DNA of 64,000 bases from Aldehydirespirator sp965261105 (GCA_965261105.1 CBDHCM010000006.1:868001-932000), one strand, 5' to 3'; numbered from the stretch's first letter, positions 8,369 to 17,068 are shown. Numbers and translations: made by a program. Notes: generated from the sequence alone by a model not told the origin.

Positions 8369-8437
8369 TCATAGGTATTCATACACCATCATAGCTCGCC
8401 TCGCAGTCTCGGGGTCGAGCGGGCGTACAGTACCGGC

Positions 8438-9838
8438 ATGCCCCCCGGTCCGGCCTCGGACGCCCATTACCGCTCGCGCTCGATGTGGCTCGACACCTAC
8501 CCCGGCTCGCTCGATCCTCGCCCTCCTCTCGACGGTGACACCGACACCGATGTGGCCATCGTCGGCGGCGGGTTCACCGGATTGTGGACCGCCTACTACC
8601 TGTGCCGGCTCGACCCGACGCTGCGGGTGGCGGTGGTCGAGCGCGAGGTGTGCGGCTTCGGGGCCTCGGGACGCAACGGCGGCTGGGCCGTGGGCGAGTT
8701 GGCCGCGGGGATCGAGAAGTACGCGGCCCTGGCCGACCTGCCGTCGTCGTTGCGGCTGGCCCGGGCCGTCTTCGACAGCGTCGACGAGATCGGCCGGGTG
8801 ACCGGCGCCGGGGGGATCGACTGCGGTTACCACAAGGGCGGGGTCATCCGTCTCGCTCGCAACGGCCCGCAGGCAGAGCGTCAAGCCGCCGAAGTCGCAC
8901 ACCATCACGAACTCGGGCTCAACACCGACGAGATCCGGCTGCTGACCGCGAACGAGGCCCGCGCCCACGCCCGGGCCACCGGCGTGTTCAGCGGCATCTT
9001 CTACGCCCCCTGCGCGGCGGTGGATCCGGCGCGGTTGGTTCGGGGCTTGGCCGACGCCGTGGAGCGGCGGGGCGCCAAGATCTACGAGCAGACGGCCGCG
9101 GTGGCGATTGAGCCGGGCCGGGTGCTGACCGATCGGGGGACGGTGCGGGCCGAAGTGGTGGTGCGGGCCACCGAGGCCTACACCCGGGATCTGCGGGGCC
9201 GGAGGCGCCAGCTGCTGCCCATCTATTCGCTGATGATCGGCACCGAGCCGCTGCCGCAGCCGGTGTTCGACGAGATCGGCCTGGCCGACCGGCCCACCTT
9301 CGCCGACGACCGCTACATGGTGATCTACGGGCAGCGCACCGCCGACAATCGGATCGCCTTCGGCGGCCGGGGGGTGCCCTACCTGTACGGCTCGAGGATC
9401 AGTCCGGCCATCGAGCAGCACCACCGCTCGCATGAGCGCATCCACGCCACGCTGGTGGACCTCTTCCCCGCACTGTCCCAGGCGCGGATCACCCACCGTT
9501 GGGGCGGCGTGCTCGGCGTTCCCCGAAACTGGACACCGTTCGTGCACTTCGACCGGGCCGCGGGCACCGCCGGCGCGGGCGGCTACGTGGGGGAGGGGGT
9601 GGCGCCGTCCAACCTGGCCGGACGCACGCTGGCCGACCTGATCACCGGCACCGACTCCGAGCGGGTCGACCTGCCCTGGGTGGGAGTCCGCCACCGACGC
9701 TGGGAGCCCGAGCCCCTCCGCTGGCTGGGTGTGCGGGGCAGCCGCTGGATCCTGGCCGGAGCCGACGCCTACGAGTACCGAACCAACCGCGAGGCCAAGG
9801 CAGCCGTGGCGCTAGCCCGCAAGCTCCGCAACGACTGA
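8438..9838 (+). CDS. FAD-dependent amine/amino-acid oxidase (DAO family, gamma-glutamylputrescine oxidase-like)
   Basis: The 466-residue protein has an N-terminal dinucleotide fold (VAIVGGGFTGLWTAYYL, about residues 33-49), then GFGASGRNGGW, which holds the FAD in PuuB-like oxidases, and a C-terminal glycine-rich turn (GAGGYVGEGVAPSNLAGR) that contacts the flavin. Such enzymes oxidise amines or N-substituted amino acids to imines or aldehydes with transfer to O2. The start ATG lies within 70 bases of the AT-rich promoter region. The class III aminotransferase follows 84 bases downstream, so the pair could process an amine in sequence. The substrate is not known. Confidence 0.85.
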   Translation: MPPGPASDAHYRSRSMWLDTYPGSLDPRPPLDGDTDTDVAIVGGGFTGLWTAYYLCRLDPTLRVAVVEREVCGFGASGRNGGWAVGELAAGIEKYAALADLPSSLRLARAVFDSVDEIGRVTGAGGIDCGYHKGGVIRLARNGPQAERQAAEVAHHHELGLNTDEIRLLTANEARAHARATGVFSGIFYAPCAAVDPARLVRGLADAVERRGAKIYEQTAAVAIEPGRVLTDRGTVRAEVVVRATEAYTRDLRGRRRQLLPIYSLMIGTEPLPQPVFDEIGLADRPTFADDRYMVIYGQRTADNRIAFGGRGVPYLYGSRISPAIEQHHRSHERIHATLVDLFPALSQARITHRWGGVLGVPRNWTPFVHFDRAAGTAGAGGYVGEGVAPSNLAGRTLADLITGTDSERVDLPWVGVRHRRWEPEPLRWLGVRGSRWILAGADAYEYRTNREAKAAVALARKLRND

Positions 9839-9922
9839 CCGGGAGTCCGCACAGCCTGCGATTCTGGGGTCCGGCTGGCAGGGCCGGGCATGCGGCGGCC
9901 CGGCTCGGGCATAATCTGGCCT

Positions 9923-11215
9923 ATGACCACGAACGCTGAACTGGCCGGGCGCTACGCCGCGGTGCTGCCCAGCTTCCTGCACTTGCTCCACGATGAGCCG
10001 GTGTCGATCGACCGGGGCGAGGGCAGCTACGTCTGGGACGTGGAGGGCCGTCGCTACCTCGACTTCTTCGGCGGGGTGCTCACCACCATGGTCGGCCACG
10101 CCGAGCCCAGCGTGGTGGCCGCGGTGCAGGAGCAGGCGGCCAAGGTGATGCACACCTCCACCCTGTACTTGAGCGAGCCGATGATCGCCTTCGCCGAGGA
10201 CGTGGCCCGGGTGTCGGGCATCGACGACGCCCGGGTGTTCCTCACCCCGTCGGGCAGCGAGGCCAACGACGCCGCGCTGCTCATGGCCACCGCACACCGC
10301 GGCTCCAACCAGATCCTGGCCATGCGCAACAGCTACCACGGGCGCTCCTTCGCCGCCCAGGCCGTAACCGCCCACCGCAGCTGGTCCTCCACCAGCTTCA
10401 CCGGCCTCAACGTGACCTTCGTCCACGGCGGCTACCGACTGCGCAGCCCGTTCCGCCACCTCGACGACGGCGCCTACACCGCGGCCTGCGTCGACGATCT
10501 CGTGCAGCTCATCGACATGACCACCGCGGGCGACGTGGCCGCCATGATCGCCGAGCCGATCCAGGGCGTCGGCGGCTTCGCCGTGCCCCCCGACGGCTTC
10601 TTCGGGGCCATGGGCAAGGTGCTGTCGGCCCACGACATCCTGTTCATCTCCGACGAGGTGCAGACCGGCTGGGGCCGCACCGGCGAGCACTTCTGGGGAT
10701 ATGAGGCCCACGGGATCGTGCCCGACATGCTCACCTTCGCCAAGGGCGTCGGCAACGGCATCACCCTGGCCGGCGTGGTGGTGCGGGCCGAGATCGCCGA
10801 CTCGATCGGCGCGCTGCAGTTCTCCACCTTCGGCGGCAACCCGCTGTCGGCCGCCGCGGGCCGGGCCACTCTGCGGCGGGTGCTGGAGGACGGCCTCCAG
10901 GCCAACGCGGCGACCATGGGACGCCGGCTGGCCGACGCCCTGACGCCGGCAATCGAGCGCTACGACTGGGTGGCCGAGCTGCGGGGCCGGGGCCTCATGC
11001 AGGCCATCGAGTTCGTGCACTCAGGCTCCATCGAGCCCGACGCGGCCCGGGCGGGCGCAGTGCTCGAAGGGTGCCGCGACCGGGGCTTGCTGGTTGGCAA
11101 GGGCGGCCTCTACGGCAACGTCATCCGCATCACCCCGATGCTCAACGTCACCGCAGCCGAGATCGACGAGGGCGCCGCCGCCATCGTCGACGCCCTGGCC
11201 GCCGCCGACGCCTGA
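9923..11215 (+). CDS. Class III PLP-dependent aminotransferase
   Basis: The 430-residue protein has the class III aminotransferase layout: YLDFFGGVLTTMVGHAEP near the N-terminus, TPSGSEANDAAL for phosphate binding, SDEVQTGWGRTG with the PLP-contacting Asp, and the Schiff-base Lys in TFAKGVGNGI (about residue 273). It resembles alanine-glyoxylate or omega-amino-acid aminotransferases of the AGXT2 type. The ATG at 9923 is preferred to the start at 9890 because it matches the family N-terminus; CATAAT eight bases upstream could be a -10 element of a leaderless transcript. The upstream oxidase gene suggests amine catabolism. Confidence 0.87.
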   Translation: MTTNAELAGRYAAVLPSFLHLLHDEPVSIDRGEGSYVWDVEGRRYLDFFGGVLTTMVGHAEPSVVAAVQEQAAKVMHTSTLYLSEPMIAFAEDVARVSGIDDARVFLTPSGSEANDAALLMATAHRGSNQILAMRNSYHGRSFAAQAVTAHRSWSSTSFTGLNVTFVHGGYRLRSPFRHLDDGAYTAACVDDLVQLIDMTTAGDVAAMIAEPIQGVGGFAVPPDGFFGAMGKVLSAHDILFISDEVQTGWGRTGEHFWGYEAHGIVPDMLTFAKGVGNGITLAGVVVRAEIADSIGALQFSTFGGNPLSAAAGRATLRRVLEDGLQANAATMGRRLADALTPAIERYDWVAELRGRGLMQAIEFVHSGSIEPDAARAGAVLEGCRDRGLLVGKGGLYGNVIRITPMLNVTAAEIDEGAAAIVDALAAADA

Positions 11216-11300
11216 GCGGCCGCCCGCATGGACCTGATCCTCAACGGAGTCAAGGCCGATCCGACGCTTCCCCCGCCCGGCTTGGCGTCGGACAAAGTTG

Positions 11301-11430
11301 TCCTCCAAATCCGAAAGATAATGCCCTCGGATTACGAACGTAATAGTCCTCCAAATCCGAAAGATAATGCCCTCGGATTACGAACGTAATGGTCCTCCAA
11401 ATCCGAATTATATTGCCCTCGTATTGCGAG
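11301..11430. repeat. Three tandem 46-bp repeats, each with an internal palindrome
   Basis: Two identical 44-base copies begin at 11301 and 11347 and a degenerate third at 11393, giving a 46-base period. Each copy contains AAATCCGA, a spacer and TCGGATTA, an inverted repeat, followed by ACGAACGTAAT. The block is AT-rich and ends just before the GTG start of the DUF4143 ATPase gene at 11451. It may be an array of regulator binding sites or a structured RNA leader. There are no unique spacers, so it is not CRISPR. Confidence 0.85.
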
Positions 11431-11450
11431 GTCGCTGCTAGCATCGGGGC

Positions 11451-12710
11451 GTGGCCCACCCTGTTAGGCGGCGTGCTCTCGAATTGGCGCTCTCGCGACT
11501 CCAGGACGAGCCCGTCGTAGCCCTGCAGGGGCCGCGCACCGTGGGCAAGTCGACTCTGCTGGCCGAGGTGGCCCGGCGTCGTCGGGTCGATGTGATCGAT
11601 CTCGACCAGCCGGCGATAAGGGACGCGGTCGCCGCGGACCCAGCGATCTTCGTTTCCGGTCCGCCGCCGGTCTGCGTAGATGAGTTCCAGAAGGCATCCG
11701 TGGTGCTCGACGCCATCAAGGCCGAGCTCAATCGCCACCTGGCGCCAGGCCGGTTCGTGATCACTGGCTCCACACGGTTCGATGCACTGCCTCGGGCCGC
11801 GCAGGCTCTGACCGGCCGTATCCACATCATCGATCTGCTGCCGTTCTCGCAGGGGGAGATCGCAGGCCGCGCCGAGGACTTCCTCGAAGTCGCGATGACC
11901 GATCCCGACGCACTGGTGACGCTCCATCGCTCAACGACGGCACGGACTGACTACATCGAGCGGACCTGCCGGGGCGGGCTGCCTCTGGCCGTGACTCGCA
12001 GCGGGTCGTCCCGCGACCGCTGGTTCGACGACTACGTCCGGATGTCGCTGGCCCGCGACGTGACCGATCTGTCCAAGATACGGCAAGGGGCCCTGCTGCC
12101 AGCACTGCTGAAGCGTCTTGCCGGTCAAACTGCGCAGGTGCTGAACATGGCGGCCGCGGGCCGCGCCGTCGGCCTGGAGGCGCGGACGGCGGAGGCGTAC
12201 ACCAAGCTGCTCGAAGACCTGTTCCTCGTCCGTCGACTCGATGCGTGGGGTCGAACTCTCCGGACCCGCGCCGCAGCCTCGCCCAAGATACATGTGCTCG
12301 ACAGCGGGCTCGCGGCCCGTCTGATGGGCGTCACTCCTCGCAAGCTCGCTCGCCTTGATCGAGTTGCCTTGAGCGAATTCGGGCAGCTCCTGGAGACGTT
12401 CGCGGTGGGCGAGATCCTAAAGCAGGCATCGTGGCAGAGCGATGTTGCCGGCGTCGGTCACTGGCGCACCCACGACGGCCATGAGGTCGATCTCGTGGTC
12501 GAGCGCGGCGACGGAGCAGTCACCGCATTCGAGGTGAAGGCCGCGAGCCGGGTCAATCAGAGCGACGCCCGCGGCCTGCGAGTCCTTCGGGACGCTCTCG
12601 GAGACGCCTTCGGCGCAGGGATCGTCCTCACCACCGGCGAACTCACCTACCGCCTCGACGATCGGATCATCGTGGCACCGGTCGATGCGCTCTGGACCGC
12701 ACGCGGATGA
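11451..12710 (+). CDS. AAA+ ATPase with C-terminal DUF4143 nuclease-like domain
   Basis: This 419-residue protein has a Walker A motif in LQGPRTVGKSTLL (about residues 25-37), a Walker B-like PPPVCVDEFQKA near residue 75, and a sensor ITGSTRFDALP. A winged-helix region follows, then a C-terminal DUF4143 part with GHWRTHDGHEVDLVVE and AFEVKAA, a PD-(D/E)XK-like D...E-x-K arrangement. The family is very widespread in bacteria and its role is poorly defined. The GTG start at 11451 directly follows the palindromic tandem repeats. No partner gene is in the same operon. Confidence 0.85.
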   Translation: MAHPVRRRALELALSRLQDEPVVALQGPRTVGKSTLLAEVARRRRVDVIDLDQPAIRDAVAADPAIFVSGPPPVCVDEFQKASVVLDAIKAELNRHLAPGRFVITGSTRFDALPRAAQALTGRIHIIDLLPFSQGEIAGRAEDFLEVAMTDPDALVTLHRSTTARTDYIERTCRGGLPLAVTRSGSSRDRWFDDYVRMSLARDVTDLSKIRQGALLPALLKRLAGQTAQVLNMAAAGRAVGLEARTAEAYTKLLEDLFLVRRLDAWGRTLRTRAAASPKIHVLDSGLAARLMGVTPRKLARLDRVALSEFGQLLETFAVGEILKQASWQSDVAGVGHWRTHDGHEVDLVVERGDGAVTAFEVKAASRVNQSDARGLRVLRDALGDAFGAGIVLTTGELTYRLDDRIIVAPVDALWTARG

Positions 12711-12790
12711 GTCCAGACGCCTCGGAACCGGGGCAGCCGCGCACGCTGCGGTGGGACGGCTGCGTCAGTTCCGCCGAAAGCCGGCAAGGG

Positions 12791-12971
12791 GAGTCCTGCT
12801 CATGATCACCGTCACCTTGCTTGGGACGTGACGATCCGCCGCTTCGTGGTGCCCGATGTGGCGAGTCCTGCTCATGATCACCGTCACCTTGCTTGGGACG
12901 TGACGATCCGCCGCTTCGTGGTGCCCGATGTGGCGAGTCCTGCTCATGATCACCGTCACCTTGCTTGGGAC
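12791..12971. repeat. Two and a half perfect 72-bp tandem repeats over the start of a decayed gene
   Basis: Copies begin at 12791, 12863 and 12935, the last being a 37-base partial. Each starts GAGTCCTGCTC followed by ATGATCACC, so the start codon and first codons of the metallo-beta-lactamase gene are repeated. In the two full copies the frame stops after nine codons (MITVTLLGT, then TGA); only the third copy continues into the gene. The duplication therefore spans a translation start. Confidence 0.9.
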
Positions 12972-13238
12972 TGGCGGCCCCCTGCCCGACCCGCATCGGG
13001 CTGGGCCGGCGACACTTGTGGCGGGCGGATCCGAGCAGTACCTGGTGGACGCGGGCCGGGGCGTGCTGATGCGTCTGGCTGCGGCAGGCTGCGGCCCCGC
13101 ACAGTTGAGCGCCGTGCTGCTGACCCACCTCCACAGTGACCACATCACCGACTTGAACGACGTGGTCACCACGAGGTGGATCATGACCTTCGAGGGGTCA
13201 TCGACGTCGGCGACGACCTGCATCGCGTCGAGATCTGA
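12946..13238 (+). pseudogene. Metallo-beta-lactamase fold hydrolase (RNase Z-like) remnant with internal deletion
   Basis: Starting at ATG 12946 the sequence encodes MITVTLLGTGGPLPDP and the zinc-binding motif HLHSDH with DLNDVVTTRW, typical of the N-terminal 85 residues of RNase Z-like hydrolases of about 300 residues. After WIMTFEG the reading becomes meaningless. In another frame a short C-terminus-like tail (VIDVGDDLHRVEI, then TGA at 13236-13238) follows, as if the middle 200 codons were deleted with a frame change. The upstream end is disturbed by 72-base tandem repeats. The N-terminal identity is clear; assigning the tail to the same gene is inference. Confidence 0.75.
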
Positions 13239-13265
13239 CGACGGGACCCCGCCCGGTTGACCTCC

Positions 13266-14543
13266 CTACGACGGGTCGAGGTGGGCGGTGGCGCCCCGCC
13301 CGAGCACCCGCAGGAACGCTCCGGCCCGGGGCTTGGGGGAGAAGAAGCTCGACTTGGGCGGCATCCTGCTGCCCTCGTCGGCCACGGCCAGCAGTTCGTC
13401 CACCGACAGCGGGTACATCACGAAGCCGATCCGGTCCGCGGCGTCGCAGCGTCGGATCAGCTCGTCGAGGCCGGCGGTGTCGGGGACGTAGTCCACGGTG
13501 CCGGTAGCGGTCAGTTCCTGGGCGCCCAGCACCGGGTCCAGCACCAGCCGGCGCAGCCGGTCGACGTCGAGTGCGTCGAGAGCGCCCGCTTCGGAGGTCG
13601 GTGGAGGCAGCGTCAGCCGGTGCCAGGCTCCCGCCGCGTACACGCCTACCTCGCCCCGATGTCTGGGCCGCGCGTCCTCTGCGCTCGGCACACGCTGCAG
13701 TTCGCCCCCCATGTAGCTGGCCCTCGAGCGCATCGCCCACAGGCAGTCATCGTGATTGTCGTGGTGCTGGTCGGCCACGACGCGGTGGTAGGCCTCGACA
13801 TGGAGCTGGCTGTGGGGGAATACCGCGGCCAGCGTGCGGGCGAGCACGGGATTGTCCGGGTGTCGGGCTGCCGCCCGCCGCGCGGCGGCCGAGCGATGAT
13901 GCCCGTCGGTCACGTACAGGACCTTGTCGGCCAGCGCCGAGAGCAGCCGATCGGTCATCTCTGCGGGCAGCGTCCAGATCTGGTGATGGACCAACTGCGA
14001 GCCGAACTCCAACTCGGGTGGCGCCGCGCCGGCAACCTCGTCCAGCAGAGTCGCGTACTCCGAGTCCGCCCACGCTCTGACTGTCAGCGCCACCGGGTGC
14101 GACGTGGCGCCCACCCCCATCAGGTGGGAGGTCAGCAACTCGGTGCGATCCTCCCGCACGCCCTCATGTAGTCGGATGCGGCCCTCGTCGAAGCCGCTGC
14201 CCGCCACCGTGCAGATCATGCCGGTCTGGGAGCCCCGTGCGTGGGTCAGGCGGTACAGGTACAGGGCGCGCCGTCCCGTCGGGGCGAACACCTCGGCGTC
14301 GAGCAGGCGGGTCAGGGCGGCCGCGCCCTGACCGACGAGCCTGTCGATCGACAGGTCCTCGTCGTCGAGCAGATCCTCGCCGCTGCGGGTGACGTTCACG
14401 TAGCTGTAAGGGTTGTCCCTGACGATCGAGCGGCGCTGGCCCGGGGTGAGGTTGTCGTAGGCGCGGCTGATCACCCGGTCGGCCCATTCCGGCTTCACCA
14501 GCCAGCCCGCGAAGGGAGCGAGCATCGGCTCCGTCTTCCTCAT
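13266..14543 (-). CDS. DUF1015 family protein
   Basis: The 425-residue protein has DUF1015 landmarks: APFAGWLVKPEWADRV at the N-terminus, PYSYVNVTRS, LYLYRL, the strongly conserved YVTDGHHRSAAA near residue 233, and SFFSPKPRAG near the C-terminus. The biochemical function is not established, but these genes often neighbour serine biosynthesis genes. Its ATG overlaps the stop of serA by four bases (ATGA), so the two are translationally coupled. It may therefore act in serine or one-carbon metabolism. Confidence 0.85.
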   Translation of the reverse strand: MRKTEPMLAPFAGWLVKPEWADRVISRAYDNLTPGQRRSIVRDNPYSYVNVTRSGEDLLDDEDLSIDRLVGQGAAALTRLLDAEVFAPTGRRALYLYRLTHARGSQTGMICTVAGSGFDEGRIRLHEGVREDRTELLTSHLMGVGATSHPVALTVRAWADSEYATLLDEVAGAAPPELEFGSQLVHHQIWTLPAEMTDRLLSALADKVLYVTDGHHRSAAARRAAARHPDNPVLARTLAAVFPHSQLHVEAYHRVVADQHHDNHDDCLWAMRSRASYMGGELQRVPSAEDARPRHRGEVGVYAAGAWHRLTLPPPTSEAGALDALDVDRLRRLVLDPVLGAQELTATGTVDYVPDTAGLDELIRRCDAADRIGFVMYPLSVDELLAVADEGSRMPPKSSFFSPKPRAGAFLRVLGRGATAHLDPS

Positions 14544-15742
14544 GCGCCGAACACCGATACCTGGATCACGTCGGGGAGGGCCCGGACTGCGTCCAGCATG
14601 TCGCCGTCGATCGAGCCGGCTACGTCGATGGTCGCGACCGCGGCCACCGAGCCGGCGAAGATCCGGTTGTGCATCGTGGCGACGTTGAGGCGTCGGCGGC
14701 GCAACTCCTGCAGCACCGCGGCCAGCACCCCGACCCGGTCGTAGTGCCGGATGCTGAGCGTGGCGGTGCGCCTGGGGGCCTGCTCAAGGTTCACGCAGTT
14801 GATGACCGAGCCTGATCGATACGCTTCGATCACCTCGGTGGCTCCCTCGGCCACCGCCGCCTGGGCCTGGCGGGTGGAGGCTCCGATGTGATGGGTGGCG
14901 GTCACCTTCGGGTGACGGGCCAGCGCGGAGTCGACGGGTCCGTCCCCGGTCGCGGGCTCGTCCGCGAACACGTCTATGCCCGCCCGCATGTCCGTGGAGT
15001 CGAGTGCGGCCAGCAGGGCCCCCTCGTCCACGACCTCGCCCCTGGCCGTGTTGATCAGCACCGAGTCCGGCTTCATCGCGGCCAGGAATTCGGCATCGAC
15101 CATGCCCGCGGTGTCGGGCCCGCCGGGCACGTGCAGCGACACGATGTCGCTGGCCGCGAGAACCGAGGTCCGGTCGGGCAGGGCCTGCACGCCCATGTCG
15201 CTCATGCGCCGGCGCACATCGTGGGGCCGCGGCTTGTCCTCGGTGACGACTCTCAGACCGCAGGCGGCGGCGCGCCGGGCCACCTCCAGCCCGATGGCAC
15301 CCATCCCGACGATGCCCAGAGTCGCGCCGTGCAGGCCGCGGGCCCTGCTGTAGGCCTTCTTGTTCCACTGTCCGGCCCGCACGTCCGCGGCGGCGTCGGC
15401 GATGTGGCGGTCGATGGCGAACATCAGCCCCAGCGTCAGCTCGGCGACGGCTATGGCGTTGCGCCCGGGGACGTTGCACACGAACACGCCGAGCTCCGAG
15501 GCCCGCCGGCAGTCGATGGTGTTGGTGCCGGCGCCGGCCCGGACCACCAGTCCAAGGTTGGTGCCGGCCTCGATGGCCTCGGCGGTCACCCGGGTGCTGC
15601 GCACGACCAGCGCGTCGAAGCCGGCGACGTGGGCGGGGAGATCCTCGGCGGTGACGGAGGGCTTCAGGACGCAGACGTCGCCGCCGGAGCGCAGCCGTTC
15701 GACGGCGGCTTCCGACAGGCCGTCGCTGAACAGGATCCTCAT
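14540..15742 (-). CDS. serA: D-3-phosphoglycerate dehydrogenase with C-terminal ACT domain
   Basis: The 400-residue protein carries out the first step of serine synthesis, oxidising 3-phosphoglycerate with NAD. Visible features are RAGAGTNTIDC, the Rossmann motif GIVGMGAIGLEVARRA (about residues 145-160), NTARGEVVDEGAL with the catalytic Arg, the downstream Glu region (GIDVFADEPAT) and the catalytic His in THHIGAST. A C-terminal ACT domain (TLSIRHYDRVGVLAAVLQEL) is usually the serine sensor; the longer ASB domain is absent. The ATG at 15740-15742 is preferred to an upstream start. The promoter region carries the TTCCG-N5-CGGAA palindrome shared with fhs. It is the first gene of the serA-DUF1015 operon. 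Confidence 0.92.
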   Translation of the reverse strand: MRILFSDGLSEAAVERLRSGGDVCVLKPSVTAEDLPAHVAGFDALVVRSTRVTAEAIEAGTNLGLVVRAGAGTNTIDCRRASELGVFVCNVPGRNAIAVAELTLGLMFAIDRHIADAAADVRAGQWNKKAYSRARGLHGATLGIVGMGAIGLEVARRAAACGLRVVTEDKPRPHDVRRRMSDMGVQALPDRTSVLAASDIVSLHVPGGPDTAGMVDAEFLAAMKPDSVLINTARGEVVDEGALLAALDSTDMRAGIDVFADEPATGDGPVDSALARHPKVTATHHIGASTRQAQAAVAEGATEVIEAYRSGSVINCVNLEQAPRRTATLSIRHYDRVGVLAAVLQELRRRRLNVATMHNRIFAGSVAAVATIDVAGSIDGDMLDAVRALPDVIQVSVFGA

Positions 15743-15797
15743 GCTCTTCACCTCGGATGTCGCCACGGTGCGGTCCGAACCCGAAACGCACCGCAAT

Positions 15798-15823
15798 CGG
15801 AACGGTTCCGTATGCCGGAACGG
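15798..15823. promoter_or_regulatory. Composite palindromic operator between serA and folD
   Basis: The site reads CGGAACGGTTCCG directly followed by TATGCCGGAACGG. It thus contains a short-spaced palindrome (CGGAAC-G-GTTCCG) overlapping a TTCCG-N5-CGGAA palindrome (15806-15820). The same two-part arrangement, inverted, occurs at 23390-23412 between fhs and the dimethylglycine dehydrogenase gene. A regulator of one-carbon genes, possibly the IclR protein at 28271-29014, would explain this. Confidence 0.7.
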
Positions 15824-15904
15824 TCATCGTAGGCTCGCGGTGTCTACCCTGTCGAGACCATCAACGACAGATTCGACAGTTCTTGCAGCCCTGACAGGAG
15901 GACC

Positions 15905-15988
15905 ATGACCAGGCATTCTCAACTGATCCCGGTTGTAGCGGCGCCGTGTGGGAGCGTCTCGTCGCCTGACGGTCGGCGGCTCTCATGA
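15905..15988 (+). CDS. Short leader ORF (27 residues) coupled to folD
   Basis: An ATG at 15905 follows a strong AGGAGG and opens a 27-codon frame whose TGA (15986-15988) overlaps the folD ATG (ATGA). The predicted peptide begins MTRHSQLIPVVAAPCG and resembles nothing recognised. The ideal ribosome site and coupled stop suggest that it is translated and delivers ribosomes to folD. It could be a regulatory leader, though no run of one amino acid is visible. Confidence 0.5.
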   Translation: MTRHSQLIPVVAAPCGSVSSPDGRRLS

Positions 15989-16869
15989 CCGGCGACTTCG
16001 AAAGGACCGAAGGCGGGGCCGTGCTGATGGACGGCAACCGGCTGCGGGACGAGATCGTGGCTGGGCTCGGCTCAGAGATCGCCGCGGCGGGAGGGCCGGA
16101 AGTGTGTCTGGCGACGGTGCTGGTCGGCGACGACAAGCCCAGCCGCATTTACGTCCGCAACAAGCAGCGCAAGGCCGCGGAGGCCGGGATGGTGTCGCGG
16201 CACGTCGCGCTCGGCGCCGATGCCGGCCAGTCAGAGGTGGAGGAGGCGGTCGGGGCGCTGGCGGAGGACTCGGGCGTGCACGGCATTCTGGTGCAGCTTC
16301 CCCTGCCCGACGGGCTGGACGCAGACGCCGTCCTGGACCTGATGCCGCCGACCAAGGATGTGGACGGACTCACGCCCGCCTCTATGGGTCGCCTGCTGAG
16401 GGGCCGGCCGGGCCATGTGCCCTGCACGCCGCTGGGGGTCATGCGCCTGCTGGAGCGCTACGGGGTGCCCACCTCGGGCAAGCGGGCGGTGGTGATCGGC
16501 CGCTCGACTCTGGTGGGCCTGCCGCAGGTGCTGCTGCTGGGCCGCAAGGGGGTGGACGCCACGCCCACCCTGGCCCACAGCCGCACACCAGAGCTGCGGG
16601 ACGTATGCCGGGGCGCCGACATCATCGTGGCTGCGGCCGGTATGGCCCGTCTGGTCACCGCGGACTTCGTGCGGCCGGGCGCGGCCGTGATCGACGTGGG
16701 GATCTCCCGCACGGCCGACGGCATTGTCGGCGACGTGGACTTCGACGCGGTGCAGGCCGTGGCCGGAGCGGTGACGCCGATGCCGGGCGGCACCGGCCCC
16801 ATGACCATCGCCTGCCTGCTGCAGAACACCTTGGTTGCGGCCCGGCTGCTAGGAGCCTTCCCGGCCTAG
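15985..16869 (+). CDS. folD: Bifunctional methylene-THF dehydrogenase/methenyl-THF cyclohydrolase
   Basis: FolD interconverts 5,10-methylene-THF, methenyl-THF and 10-formyl-THF with NADP. The 294-residue length is typical. Motifs are the active-site Tyr and Lys in SRIYVRNKQRK, GILVQLPLP, PTKDVDGLTP, the nucleotide-binding VVIGRSTLVGLPQVLLL (usually GRSxxVGxP) and AVTPMPGGTGPMT. The start at 15985 overlaps the leader stop; an in-frame ATG at 16027 would give a shorter N-terminus. With formate-THF ligase and formate dehydrogenase in the window it completes a methylene-THF to CO2 route. The upstream composite palindrome suggests co-regulation with serA and fhs. Confidence 0.9.
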   Translation: MTGDFERTEGGAVLMDGNRLRDEIVAGLGSEIAAAGGPEVCLATVLVGDDKPSRIYVRNKQRKAAEAGMVSRHVALGADAGQSEVEEAVGALAEDSGVHGILVQLPLPDGLDADAVLDLMPPTKDVDGLTPASMGRLLRGRPGHVPCTPLGVMRLLERYGVPTSGKRAVVIGRSTLVGLPQVLLLGRKGVDATPTLAHSRTPELRDVCRGADIIVAAAGMARLVTADFVRPGAAVIDVGISRTADGIVGDVDFDAVQAVAGAVTPMPGGTGPMTIACLLQNTLVAARLLGAFPA

Positions 16870-16873
16870 CAGC

Positions 16874-17040
16874 CTTCCGTGCCCAGGTGGCCTGGCTGCT
16901 GGGGGCCTTCCGGGCCCAGGTGTTCTTCCGTGCCTGGGTGGCCTGGCTGCTGGGGGTCTTCCGGGCCTGGGTGGTCTGGCTGCTGGGGGTCTTCCGGGCC
17001 TGGGTGGTCTGGCTGTTGGGGGCCTTCCGTGCCAGGCAGC
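16874..17040. repeat. 33-bp tandem repeat array between convergent folD and aldolase genes
   Basis: Units of 33 bases beginning CTTCCG and ending CTGGCTGCTGGGGG start at 16874, 16925, 16958 and 16991, with partial units at 16907 and 17024. Units contain CCCAGG or CCTGGG that can pair with neighbouring copies. Because the period is a multiple of three, the minus strand translates as an 11-residue Pro/Gln/His/Gly-rich repeat, but that frame is not that of a gene. It lies after the folD stop and before the aldolase stop, so it may help end both transcripts. Confidence 0.85.
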
Positions 17041-17068
17041 CTTCCCGTCCTGGGCAGGCCCTCTTGGC

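Noticed and set aside
8369..9694. 441-codon minus-strand frame opposite the FAD oxidase
   Set aside because: His/Pro/Gly-rich shadow; the plus-strand frame carries clear FAD-binding motifs.
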